Positions 1 through 5,415 of a stretch of 14,103 nucleotides of DNA are shown here, in pieces. The notes beneath the pieces were generated by a model. The model worked only from the letters and a program-made list of their open reading frames with translations. It searched no databases and was not told where the DNA came from. Numbering within the stretch: the stretch's first letter is position 1; each line of letters opens with the position of its first letter. Made by a program: the position numbers and the translations under genes. Origin of the DNA: CAYMTV01 sp964393525 (GTDB lineage: Bacteria; Patescibacteriota; Microgenomatia; Daviesbacterales; UBA10151); contig CAYMTV010000026.1 in NCBI GenBank assembly GCA_964393525.1, positions 1-14,103 on the forward strand. Reading direction: 5' to 3'.

Positions 1-109
1 AAAAGAAAAAGATGTTTTTTGGTTTGACATAAGTGGGAAAGGGTTTCCAAAGAAAGTGGAAAAGCTTACTTCGGATTGGTACAATCAAGCTGATGATAAG
101 ACGGGTTGA
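1..109 (+). CDS. C-terminal tail of an unidentified protein (5' end outside window)
   Basis: The second frame is open from the left edge to a TGA at 107-109. The 35 residues include the balanced, hydrophilic stretch VFWFDISGKGFPKKVEKL and end in NQADDKTG, which reads like a real protein tail. No family can be named from so little. It overlaps the ATG of the following permease gene by 17 bases, which suggests a translationally coupled operon. It also argues against the far-upstream GTG at 33 as the permease start, because that would give an overlap of 77 bases. The call rests only on an open frame and plausible composition, so a chance ORF cannot be excluded. Confidence 0.5.
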   Translation, partial: KEKDVFWFDISGKGFPKKVEKLTSDWYNQADDKTG

Positions 110-1064
110 CATATCACACAAAACAATTTTTTTTATAACCGGGTTTTTAGCCCTGCTCTGGGCTCTTTTTCAAATCCGAGATGTTATTGTTCTGCTTTTT
201 GTAGCGATTATCTTTATGTCTGCTTTGGCTCCGGTTGTCGAGTATTTACAAAAGCTAAGGTTTCCTAAAACTCTTGCCATAACAATCTCATATTTGGTTA
301 TCCTTTCAATTATTGTCGGCTTAATATCTTTGGTAACAATCCCAATCATTGAGCAAACCTCAAACTTACTTCAGGCGCTGCCGGCCAATATCCAGCAGCT
401 TTTACCAGAAGAAGGCCCGATAAACAAATCTCTTATTCAGGATCAATTAAAGGATTTCTCAAGAAATGCTTTGGATTTTACTTTAACTATTTTTAATAAC
501 TTTATAGCTTTTATTTCGGTAGCGGTTTTGACATTTTATCTTCTGATCGAACGGGACAGGCTGGATAATCTGGTTGCCCAATTTTTTGTCGGAAGGGAAG
601 ATAAGGCCAGACAGGTTGTCAGAAAGATTGAAGACAAATTGGGGGCTTGGCTTCGGGGCCAGATCGCCTTAAGTTTGATAATAGGTGTGCTGGTGTATCT
701 GGTGCTTTTCATTTTTGGAGTACCCTATGCTCTGCCTTTGGCTATACTTGCCGGGCTTTTGGAGGTTGTACCGGTGATAGGGCCAATCATCTCAGCAATT
801 CCCGCGATAGTGGTGGCTTATACAATCTCACCTCTATTGGCTCTGTTTATTGCAATTTCTTTTTTTGTCATCCAGCAGCTTGAGAATAATTTAATTGTTC
901 CCCAGGTAATGAAAAAGGCGGTGGGCATAAATCCGTTAATTGTAATTTTAGGCGTTTCGGTAGGAGGAAAACTTCTAGGAATTGCAGGAGCCTTACTGGC
1001 TGTGCCAATTACGGTTGTTGCACAAATTATAACTGAGGATATTTTAAGGGAAGAAAATACTTAA
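93..1064 (+). CDS. AI-2E family transporter (PF01594-type permease)
   Basis: This is a polytopic inner-membrane protein of about 323 residues, the normal size for the AI-2E/YdiK/PerM family. Members are exporters or permeases, and the real substrate is usually unknown. Hydrophobic segments follow the family layout: two near the N-terminus (FFITGFLALLWALF, then VIVLLFVAIIFMSALAPVVE), one at SYLVILSIIVGLISLV, a soluble middle part, then paired helices at the C-terminus with the conserved glycine/proline-rich sequences PYALPLAILAGLLEVVPVIG and LENNLIVPQVMKKAVGINPL. The ATG at 93 gives the usual MIRRVDISHKTI start; a GTG at 33 would add 20 basic residues and a long overlap with the upstream gene. 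There is no Shine-Dalgarno. An extended -10-like TGGTACAAT lies 7 nt before the ATG, but inside the upstream reading frame. The gene ends 8 bases from the convergent RNase P RNA. Confidence 0.9.
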   Translation: MIRRVDISHKTIFFITGFLALLWALFQIRDVIVLLFVAIIFMSALAPVVEYLQKLRFPKTLAITISYLVILSIIVGLISLVTIPIIEQTSNLLQALPANIQQLLPEEGPINKSLIQDQLKDFSRNALDFTLTIFNNFIAFISVAVLTFYLLIERDRLDNLVAQFFVGREDKARQVVRKIEDKLGAWLRGQIALSLIIGVLVYLVLFIFGVPYALPLAILAGLLEVVPVIGPIISAIPAIVVAYTISPLLALFIAISFFVIQQLENNLIVPQVMKKAVGINPLIVILGVSVGGKLLGIAGALLAVPITVVAQIITEDILREENT

Positions 1065-1072
1065 ATTTTGTG

Positions 1073-1304
1073 CCTAGGAAGAACGTAAGCCAGATTCTGT
1101 TTTAAGACGGTAATTTATCTGATGCTCCTGATTTCGACAAATGGGCGAGCAGCCCTGTCGGTTCTAGGATTGCAGCGGGGAGGATTGCCGGACGTACCAT
1201 TCGGTACATCCCCCTAAGCTTTATGGGCTTTGGGCGTTTCACCCCCGATTATTCATCGGGATTCGTCACTGTTGCTCTAACTGGGTCTTGCGACCTCCGG
1301 TTTA
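1073..1304 (-). ncRNA. rnpB: RNase P RNA, second copy, 3' part only (5' part lost at the N-gap)
   Basis: Read on the minus strand this is the distal two thirds of a bacterial RNase P RNA, the catalytic RNA that trims tRNA 5' leaders. Hallmarks in order: a GGTC-GCAA-GACC hairpin in the P9 position, the core TTAGAGCAACAG, a P12-like hairpin (CCCGAT/ATCGGG), GGTGAAACGCCC, an extra hairpin (GGACGTACC/GGTACATCC) near 1190-1212, the CAATCCTCCCC core, a hairpin CGACA-GGGC/GCCC-TGTCG, CAGATAAATTACCGTC, and the 3' core ACAGAATCTGGCTTAC. The last 34 bases match the complete copy at 1444-1717 at 33 positions, yet the peripheral helices differ. The P4 5' strand and everything before P9 are missing at the gap, so no function can be claimed from this sequence alone. 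Confidence 0.82.
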
Positions 1305-1314
1305 NNNNNNNNNN
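1305..1314. other. Assembly gap (10 N)
   Basis: Ten undetermined bases break the second RNase P RNA copy in what would be the P8 loop, just before TAAACCGG on the minus strand. Ten N is often a placeholder, so the true distance is unknown. The missing P1-P8 half of the copy (about 100 bases or more) could lie here. Confidence 0.97.
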
Positions 1315-1443
1315 GAGGAGCATTAACCAAGCCCCATACTTTAAAAACCTAGGAAGAACGTAAGGACTTTCTCGCTCGTAGTGTTAAGTATTATACTGCT
1401 CGCTTCGAAAAACCTTGCCTTCTTCCGTCGACAAAACTCTTTT
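1315..1443 (-). other. Spacer between the RNase P RNA copies with a promoter-like box
   Basis: This stretch separates the complete RNase P RNA gene from the gap. On the minus strand it opens with CAAAAGAGTTTTG, a small A/T stem just after the RNA 3' end. A perfect TATAAT at 1390-1395 follows, in the same AGTATAATAC context as the promoter of the complete copy, and then the remnant described separately. The last 33 bases before the gap (1315-1347) contain a weak GGGGC/GCTCC stem and nothing recognisable. No -35 box at normal spacing is visible. No coding region is supported. Confidence 0.5.
1348..1395 (-). pseudogene. rnpB-like remnant: promoter box, P4 core strand and 3' end fused
   Basis: On the minus strand AGTATAATAC is followed after 16 bases by GAAAGTCC, the conserved P4 5' strand of RNase P RNA. 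This runs directly into TTACGTTCTTCCTAGG, the exact 3' end found on the second copy at 1073-1088. It therefore looks like an RNase P RNA gene with both ends kept and the whole interior removed, the join falling at the base of the P4 helix where the two strands pair. It could be a genuine deletion remnant or an assembly or amplification chimera; the neighbouring N-gap makes the second possibility serious. Confidence 0.4.
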
Positions 1444-1717
1444 GCCTAGAAAGAACGTAAGCCAGATTCTGTTTTAAGGCGATAATTTATCTAATGCTCT
1501 TTACTTCGATATATGCGCGAGCAACGCTATCGGTTCTAAGATTGCAGCGGGGAGGATTGCCCGTTTCATTCACCGCTCCGGCAGAGCCGGACGTGATTCG
1601 TTTCTGTTGCTCTAAACTAGCGGTTTCCCGTATGGATTTACATCCATCACCCTGCTCTTTGCTGTCTGGACTTTCCTAATCAGGCAAAGCCTAACTTAAT
1701 CGCCCATCTTCCTAGGC
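1444..1717 (-). ncRNA. rnpB: RNase P RNA, complete copy (274 nt)
   Basis: This is the catalytic RNA of RNase P, which removes tRNA 5' leaders. It is seen on the minus strand with all core parts in order. P1 is GCCTAGGAAG (1708-1717) paired with CTTTCTAGGC (1444-1453), one G-U included. P2 is GGCGAT with ATCGCC. A small P3 hairpin uses AGGC/GCCT. The P4 5' strand is GGAAAGTCC, followed by GCAGGGTG, a P8 hairpin TGGATGTAAATCCA, CGGGAAACCG (P9), the core TTAGAGCAACAG, a P12-like TCCGGC-TCT-GCCGGA hairpin, GGGCAATCCTCCCC, TTAGATAAATTATCGCC, and the P4 3' strand ACAGAATCTGGCTT. Compared with the partial neighbour it lacks one peripheral hairpin, so it is a compact form. Its 5' end falls where the TATAAT at 1724-1729 predicts initiation. 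Confidence 0.93.
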
Positions 1718-1723
1718 TCACGT

Positions 1724-1752
1724 ATTATACTAAATTTAAAAGTCAGGATCAA
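1724..1752 (-). promoter_or_regulatory. Promoter of the complete rnpB
   Basis: On the minus strand, TTGATC (1747-1752), a 17-base spacer and a perfect TATAAT (1724-1729) form a sigma-70-type promoter. Initiation 6-7 bases later falls on 1717-1718, exactly the first base of the P1 helix, so promoter and RNA structure support each other. Confidence 0.8.
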
Positions 1753-1762
1753 ATCAGAAGTA

Positions 1763-2113
1763 TTAACTAGCCTGTTGGCCCCACTGCGCCATTTTGGCAA
1801 AAATTTCTCCGAGTGATTCACCCTTAGGAGTCAGATTATATTCTACATGGAGAGGAATCTCGGTAAAAACCTTTCTTTTAATAATGCCTTCTTTTTCTAA
1901 CTCATCCAGCCTTTGAGATAAGGTTTTAGGCGAAATTGGGTCTAAAGCTCTTTGCAGCTCTCCAAACCTTTTTTTGTCTTCAAACAAGTGATGAAGGATC
2001 ATCATTGTCCACTTGCTGCCAATAACCTTTAAAGTTTTGGCAACCCCACAATTTATATGGTTGCCGTTTTTAGCACAAAGCTCATTTTTCTTACTTATCA
2101 TTAAATGATTCAT
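1763..2113 (-). CDS. HxlR-family winged-helix transcriptional regulator
   Basis: This is a small DNA-binding protein of the HxlR/MarR-like class, which binds as a dimer and often senses redox or electrophile stress. The family signature is clear: CGVAKTLKVIGSKWTMMIL, then KRFGELQRAL, the recognition-helix region ISPKTLSQRLDELEKEGII, the wing VEYNLTPKGESL, and a terminal KMAQWGQQ. A cysteine just before the winged helix (NHINCGVA) is in the position used for redox sensing in several relatives; another lies at ELCAKNG. The frame stays open to a TTG at 2197, but that codon lies in the -35 box of the gene's own promoter. The start is therefore one of the ATGs at 2113 (116 aa) or 2101 (112 aa), both without a Shine-Dalgarno. 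The gene is divergent from comM. Target and signal are unknown; autoregulation is suggested by the palindrome at 2148-2163. Confidence 0.88.
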   Translation of the reverse strand: MNHLMISKKNELCAKNGNHINCGVAKTLKVIGSKWTMMILHHLFEDKKRFGELQRALDPISPKTLSQRLDELEKEGIIKRKVFTEIPLHVEYNLTPKGESLGEIFAKMAQWGQQAS

Positions 2114-2147
2114 ATCAAGGTAATTTGCTTCAAAAATTGAAACTGCT

Positions 2148-2163
2148 TTACTTTTTAAAGTAA
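2148..2163 (-). promoter_or_regulatory. Palindromic operator candidate at the hxlR start site
   Basis: TTACTTT-AA-AAAGTAA is a perfect 7+7 inverted repeat with a 2-base centre. It lies 5 bases downstream of the -10 box, across the predicted +1 of the hxlR transcript. Size, symmetry and place fit a repressor dimer site, most simply for the HxlR protein itself. Confidence 0.6.
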
Positions 2164-2168
2164 CATCT

Positions 2169-2197
2169 AATATACATTTTTCACTCTGAAATTGCAA
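2169..2197 (-). promoter_or_regulatory. Promoter of the hxlR-type gene
   Basis: On the minus strand TTGCAA (2192-2197), a 17-base spacer and TATATT (2169-2174) form a convincing sigma-70-type promoter. Initiation near 2162 leaves a leader of about 50-60 bases before the ATGs at 2113/2101. This rules out the longer open frame as the protein start. Confidence 0.72.
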
Positions 2198-2232
2198 GTG
2201 ATTTGGTTAAAGAAGAAAATAGTTTTTAAATA

Positions 2233-2243
2233 TGGTATATACT
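2233..2243 (+). promoter_or_regulatory. Extended -10 promoter of comM, leaderless type
   Basis: TGG-TATATA (2233-2241), overlapping a TATACT at 2238-2243, lies just before the comM ATG at 2249. Initiation 6-8 bases after the box falls on or next to the ATG, so the mRNA would have essentially no leader. No -35 box at normal spacing is seen, which the extended TGn would compensate. No Shine-Dalgarno is present. Confidence 0.6.
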
Positions 2244-2248
2244 AGTTA

Positions 2249-3769
2249 ATGCTTGCCAAGGTACTATCCGGTGCATGTGTTGGTTTAAATGCAGTACTGG
2301 TAACGGTTGAAGTGGACATTGCCTCTCAGGGACTGCCTTCTTTTACTATAGTTGGTCTGGCTGACAGGGCGATTGAAGAATCAAAAGAAAGAGTTAGAGC
2401 AGCCCTCAGAAACTGTGGCATTGACTTCCCGCCTAAAAGGATAACTGTCAACTTGGCACCGGCTGATCTTCCAAAAGAGGGTCCTTTATTTGATTTAGGA
2501 ATTGCAGTCGGAATAATGATCGCTTCGGGTCAGCTCGAAAGTTCTGATGAAAACGCCCTTTTTATCGGGGAAGTCTCTTTAGATGGAGGTCTTCGCTATA
2601 CCCAGGGAGTTTTACCTCTGGCTATCCTTGCCCGCAGATTAAAAATCAAGAAACTATTCGTCCCCAAAGAAAACTGCGATGAGGCCTCAATAATAGATGA
2701 TGTTGATGTATATGGATTTGAAAATTTAAAAGATGTTGCAGGGTATTTAAGTAAACAGATTGTTCTAAGTTCCTACCCGAAATCAGCTTTAAATCTGCGT
2801 GACGGACAAACCTACGAATATGATTTTGCCCAGATCAAAGGGCAAGAGCAGGCTAAAAGGGCTTTGGAGATAGCTGCAGCGGGCGCGCATAATATTTTAC
2901 TGAAGGGTCCGCCGGGGGTAGGGAAGACCATGCTTGCCAGGGCTTTTCCTTCAATATTACCAAGTTTAAGTTTAGAAGAAGTTTTGGAAGTCACCCAAAT
3001 ATATTCGGTTTCCGGAAACCTTTCACGAAATCAACCCTTTGTAACAACCAGGCCTTTCCGCGCCCCTCACCATACTGCCTCATACGTCGGTATTATCGGA
3101 GGCGGTAACAGTATCCGCCCGGGCGAGGTTTCTTTGGCGCACCGGGGAGTGTTGTTTTTAGATGAGTTACCCGAGTTTCCCAGGCAAATTTTGGAAGCAT
3201 TAAGGCAACCTTTGGAAGACAGGTTGGTTTCAATCTCCCGCGCCTCCGGCTCACTAACCTTTCCCGCCCAATTTATTCTTTTGGCAGCTCAAAACCCCTG
3301 TCCTTGCGGTTTTTTGGGTTCTCCTAAAAAAAACTGTATTTGTATGCCCGGACAAATCTCCCGCTACCAAAAGAAGATCTCAGGCCCGCTTTTAGACAGA
3401 ATAGATATCCATCTGGATGTCCCGGCGGTTGAGACGGATAAGTTGACCGACGATATTTTAACCGAGGACTCAAAAAAAATTAGAGCTCGAGTGGAGAAAG
3501 CCCGGGAAATTCAACGCCAAAGGTTTGCGCCACTGGGCATTCTAACTAACTCGGAGATGAGCAACAGCCACATAAAAGAGTTCTGTGTCATTTCAAAAGA
3601 GGCTTTAGATTTACTTAAGCTTGCCATAGCCCAGCTTAATCTATCCGCCCGCTCCTACCACCGAGTTTTGAAGCTGTCAAGAACCATTGCCGATTTGGCG
3701 CTATCGGCAAATATCCAAACCGAGCATGTGGCGGAGGCTCTGCAGTATCGGACCAGAGAAGATGGATAG
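2249..3769 (+). CDS. comM: YifB/ComM family Mg-chelatase-like AAA+ ATPase
   Basis: ComM is a hexameric AAA+ helicase related to MCM and Mg-chelatase. In transformable bacteria it promotes branch migration while incoming DNA is integrated into the chromosome. At 506 residues the protein is full length. Residues 1-165 form the N-terminal ChlI-like domain (opening MLAKVLSGACVGLNAVLVTV). The AAA+ core has Walker A GPPGVGKT at 220-227, RAPHHTASYVGIIGGG at 271-286, Walker B VLFLDE at 301-306, the four-cysteine loop CPCGF...KNCIC at 351-365, and ISGPLLDRIDIHLDVP at 377-392. The C-terminal helical domain contains LSARSYHRVLKLSRTIADL, with the helicase-type arginine. The ATG at 2249 gives the standard N-terminus. 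It is divergent from the HxlR regulator across a 135-base control region and 52 bases upstream of the next gene, which has its own promoter. Confidence 0.96.
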   Translation: MLAKVLSGACVGLNAVLVTVEVDIASQGLPSFTIVGLADRAIEESKERVRAALRNCGIDFPPKRITVNLAPADLPKEGPLFDLGIAVGIMIASGQLESSDENALFIGEVSLDGGLRYTQGVLPLAILARRLKIKKLFVPKENCDEASIIDDVDVYGFENLKDVAGYLSKQIVLSSYPKSALNLRDGQTYEYDFAQIKGQEQAKRALEIAAAGAHNILLKGPPGVGKTMLARAFPSILPSLSLEEVLEVTQIYSVSGNLSRNQPFVTTRPFRAPHHTASYVGIIGGGNSIRPGEVSLAHRGVLFLDELPEFPRQILEALRQPLEDRLVSISRASGSLTFPAQFILLAAQNPCPCGFLGSPKKNCICMPGQISRYQKKISGPLLDRIDIHLDVPAVETDKLTDDILTEDSKKIRARVEKAREIQRQRFAPLGILTNSEMSNSHIKEFCVISKEALDLLKLAIAQLNLSARSYHRVLKLSRTIADLALSANIQTEHVAEALQYRTREDG

Positions 3770-3786
3770 ATATATAGTAATTACTA

Positions 3787-3815
3787 TTGACAATGAAATA
3801 TAGAAGTTTTACAGT
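3787..3815 (+). promoter_or_regulatory. Promoter of the beta-repeat membrane protein, leaderless type
   Basis: A perfect TTGACA (3787-3792), a 17-base spacer and TACAGT (3810-3815) are followed after only 6 bases by the GTG at 3822. Initiation at or beside the GTG is predicted, so the transcript would be leaderless. An alternative reading is that AAAGGG just before the GTG is a Shine-Dalgarno, but it is too close to fit well. Confidence 0.62.
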
Positions 3816-3821
3816 AAAGGG

Positions 3822-5009
3822 GTGAAGAAGATTTACGCTGCCATTTTACTTTTATTGTTTCTCCTGCTTACTCCTTTTTTTGTTTTAGCCCAGGAAGATT
3901 TTACCTTCGATCAAAATCTAATCCCAAGGCAGCGCGATGAAGTAGTGACCCTACCGCAGGATCAGATTATTGATAAGGACTATTTTGCCACAGGTGATGT
4001 AGTTGAGATCTCCGGGACTGTAAACGGGGATGTGTATGCAGCAGGAAAAGAAGTTTTAATTGACGGGATCGTTAATGGGGATGTTTTAGTGGCCGGAGGA
4101 ACAGTCAGTATTTCGGGTAAAGTTGCCGAAGATGTAAGGGTTGCGGGAGGCCAGGTTAATATAAGTGGTGAGATAGGAAAGAATTTAACTGTTGGTGCGG
4201 GAAGTGTTGAAGTATCAAGCGATGCGCTACTGAGTGGGAACTTGGTTGCCGGAGCAGGCAATGTCAATATTTTGGCCCCGGTTCAAAAAGATGTTAAAGT
4301 CGGAGCAGGCAATCTGGTTTTGGCAAATACGGTAGGCGGTGATGTCGAAGCAGGGGTTGGTAAAATAAGACTTTCTCCCAAGGCTAGAATTGAGGGAAAT
4401 CTAATTTACTGGAGCGATGATGTGGCAACAATTGCCCGGGATGCAACGGTTTCCGGCCGGATAACTCACAATGTTACACCGGAGTATAAGGGGCCAAAAC
4501 CGGGAGACTTGGCTAAAGTTTTGATTTCCCTAGCAGCTTTTTTTAAATTTGTCAGTTTAGTTTCAACTTTAGTTATTGGACTACTTCTAATATATCTGTT
4601 CCCGGGGTTTATCCGAACTTCCGCCCAGACAATTTCCAAATCACCATGGGTCTCCTTAGGGGTTGGCTTATTGGTTTTAATCCTGGTACCAATAAGCTTT
4701 GTTGTTTTGCTGATGACAGTTGTTGCCGTACCACTGGCATTTATACTTTTACTGCTTTATTTTGCAGCTGTTTTTATTGCCAGGATTTACTCTATCTATT
4801 GGATAGGGGAGTATGTGTCTTCCAGATTTGACAGAAAGGTAAACATGGGTTGGACTTTTGTAGGGGGCTTGGCGGTTTACTACCTTGTTAGCTTAATTCC
4901 GGTTATTGGTGAGATAACTGGCTTTTTGGTTTTGCTCTTTGGTCTTGGGGCATCGGCTATTGCCAAAAGAAACCTGTACCTTTCTTTTAGAAAGAAGAAC
5001 TTAATTTAA
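3822..5009 (+). CDS. Secreted bactofilin-like beta-repeat domain fused to a C-terminal membrane domain
   Basis: The protein has 395 residues. Residues 1-23 are a signal peptide (KK, a run of leucines, then VLA before the mature QEDF). Residues 57-215 are tandem repeats of about 17 residues, such as EVLIDGIVNGDVLVAGG, TVSISGKVAEDVRVAGG and QVNISGEIGKNLTVGAG, with glycines and beta-branched residues in register. This is the right-handed beta-solenoid pattern of polymer-forming (bactofilin-like) domains. After a proline-rich linker (EYKGPKPGD) come four or more hydrophobic helices between about 232 and 380, as in the DUF8173-type C-terminal domain that often follows such repeats. The solenoid should therefore lie outside the membrane, unlike cytosolic bactofilins. 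The start is GTG. The gene has its own promoter and ends just before a strong terminator, so it is monocistronic. A cell-envelope scaffold role is inference. Confidence 0.85.
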   Translation: MKKIYAAILLLLFLLLTPFFVLAQEDFTFDQNLIPRQRDEVVTLPQDQIIDKDYFATGDVVEISGTVNGDVYAAGKEVLIDGIVNGDVLVAGGTVSISGKVAEDVRVAGGQVNISGEIGKNLTVGAGSVEVSSDALLSGNLVAGAGNVNILAPVQKDVKVGAGNLVLANTVGGDVEAGVGKIRLSPKARIEGNLIYWSDDVATIARDATVSGRITHNVTPEYKGPKPGDLAKVLISLAAFFKFVSLVSTLVIGLLLIYLFPGFIRTSAQTISKSPWVSLGVGLLVLILVPISFVVLLMTVVAVPLAFILLLLYFAAVFIARIYSIYWIGEYVSSRFDRKVNMGWTFVGGLAVYYLVSLIPVIGEITGFLVLLFGLGASAIAKRNLYLSFRKKNLI

Positions 5010-5028
5010 GATCTTGAAAATCCAGGTT

Positions 5029-5060
5029 AAAAAAATCCTCGGAATTCCGAGGATTTTTTT
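5029..5060. terminator. Symmetrical intrinsic terminator between convergent genes
   Basis: Seven A, TCCTCGG, loop AATT, CCGAGGA, seven T: a perfect hairpin with an A-tract before and a U-tract after on both strands. On the plus strand it ends the beta-repeat gene; on the minus strand it can end the DUF5679 transcript. It is the clearest intrinsic terminator in the window. Confidence 0.93.
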
Positions 5061-5101
5061 AGATGGTGAAACCACCAATTTAAGCAACTGCACCTATTTT
5101 A

Positions 5102-5122
5102 CTTTTTGACTCCGTCAAAAAG
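5102..5122. repeat. 9-bp hairpin with T-first polarity
   Basis: CTTTTTGAC-TCC-GTCAAAAAG is a perfect inverted repeat with a 3-base loop. On both strands the T-run comes first and the A-run last, the opposite of an intrinsic terminator. On the minus strand its T-run directly follows the 5123-5171 stem and could serve as that hairpin's U-tract. Confidence 0.6.
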
Positions 5123-5171
5123 AAGATTGGAGCAGTAAAGATGCTTTCAACTATGCCACAGCTCCAATCTT
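5123..5171 (-). repeat. 11-bp inverted repeat spanning the DUF5679 stop, possible terminator
   Basis: AAGATTGGAGC (5123-5133) is perfectly complementary to GCTCCAATCTT (5161-5171), with 27 bases between, so the right arm is coding and the left arm is downstream. On the minus strand the stem is followed directly by CTTTTT. This could fold as a long-loop terminator or a 3' stabiliser of the DUF5679 mRNA. Confidence 0.5.
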
Positions 5172-5294
5172 ATACATTCCTGTTCCACAAACCGGACACT
5201 TACCCTTAGCAGCTGGTTTACCGTTCTTCATCGTGACTTGTTCTACATTTTCTGCATCTCTTTTCTGGCGGCATTTAACACAATACATTTGCAT
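5151..5294 (-). CDS. DUF5679-type small zinc-ribbon protein (47 aa)
   Basis: The encoded protein begins MQMYCVKCRQKRDAENV, continues with VTMKNGKPAAKGKCPVCGTG and ends MYKIGAVA. Two CxxC pairs (YCVKC at 4-8 and KCPVC at 32-36) about 25 residues apart form a minimal zinc ribbon, and the TMKNGKPA..GKCPVCG core is the pattern of the DUF5679 family, small proteins common in archaea and CPR bacteria. The molecular role is unknown; nucleic-acid or protein binding is a guess from the fold. A second in-frame ATG at 5288 is an alternative start. No Shine-Dalgarno stands before either. A near-perfect one lies about 85 bases upstream, in a leader containing two palindromes. The gene is convergent with the beta-repeat gene and shares its terminator. 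Confidence 0.88.
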   Translation of the reverse strand: MQMYCVKCRQKRDAENVEQVTMKNGKPAAKGKCPVCGTGMYKIGAVA

Positions 5295-5382
5295 ATTTTT
5301 TTGGACTAATTTGGACGTATCTGAACGTTTTTAATTTAGGCACTAGTGCCAAATTGTCCAGTACGACCTTTATCCTGCTCAC
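5275..5382 (-). CDS. Possible 35-aa leader ORF overlapping the DUF5679 start
   Basis: An open frame runs from a GTG at 5380-5382, buried in the Shine-Dalgarno sequence, through an ATA at the ideal spacing (5371-5373), to a TAA at 5275-5277. It overlaps the DUF5679 start by 20 bases. The residues (IKVVLDNLALVPKLKTF, then RYVQISPKKYANVLC) match nothing I know. No ATG is present. The only reasons to list it are the very strong ribosome-binding site in front and the overlap, which would suit translational coupling. It may equally not be translated. Confidence 0.2.
   Translation of the reverse strand: MSRIKVVLDNLALVPKLKTFRYVQISPKKYANVLC
5333..5355 (-). repeat. Palindrome GGCACTAGTGCC in the DUF5679 leader
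   Basis: A 12-bp perfect palindrome (5339-5350) is flanked by AATTT and AAATT, giving an inverted repeat of 11 paired bases with one extra base. It lies between the strong Shine-Dalgarno and the DUF5679 start. It could be an operator or an RNA hairpin. Confidence 0.6.
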
Positions 5383-5389
5383 CTCCTTT
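5379..5389 (-). promoter_or_regulatory. Near-perfect Shine-Dalgarno without a normal start codon
   Basis: On the minus strand AAAGGAGGTGA is complementary to the 3' end of 16S rRNA over about 10 bases, by far the best such match in the window. No ATG, GTG or TTG follows within 5-12 bases; the only candidate at the right distance is ATA at 5371-5373. Most genes here have no Shine-Dalgarno at all, which makes this one stand out. Confidence 0.6.
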
Positions 5390-5415
5390 CAGTTGTTAAT
5401 TTTGACTAAAATTTA

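Noticed and set aside
33..92. GTG start for the AI-2E permease
   Set aside because: It would give a 77-base overlap with the upstream frame and add an atypical basic extension; the ATG at 93 matches the usual family start.
1494..1679. 61-codon plus-strand open frame
   Set aside because: It lies antisense inside the complete RNase P RNA, and its composition follows the RNA structure.
2114..2197. 28-residue N-terminal extension of the HxlR protein from a TTG
   Set aside because: The extension would have to be translated from inside the gene's own promoter (-35 at 2192-2197) and exceeds the normal family length.
3980..4267. 95-codon minus-strand open frame inside the beta-repeat gene
   Set aside because: It is a shadow of the repetitive coding sequence, with low-complexity Pro/Thr/Ser composition and no promoter or ribosome-binding site.
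5061..5150. Possible tRNA or small RNA after the terminator
   Set aside because: There are short hairpins but no T-loop or anticodon arm and no cloverleaf on either strand.
5379..5390. Possible 16S rRNA 3' end (CACCTCCTTT on the plus strand)
   Set aside because: Only about 12 bases match and no other rRNA sequence lies upstream. It is better explained as a Shine-Dalgarno on the minus strand.
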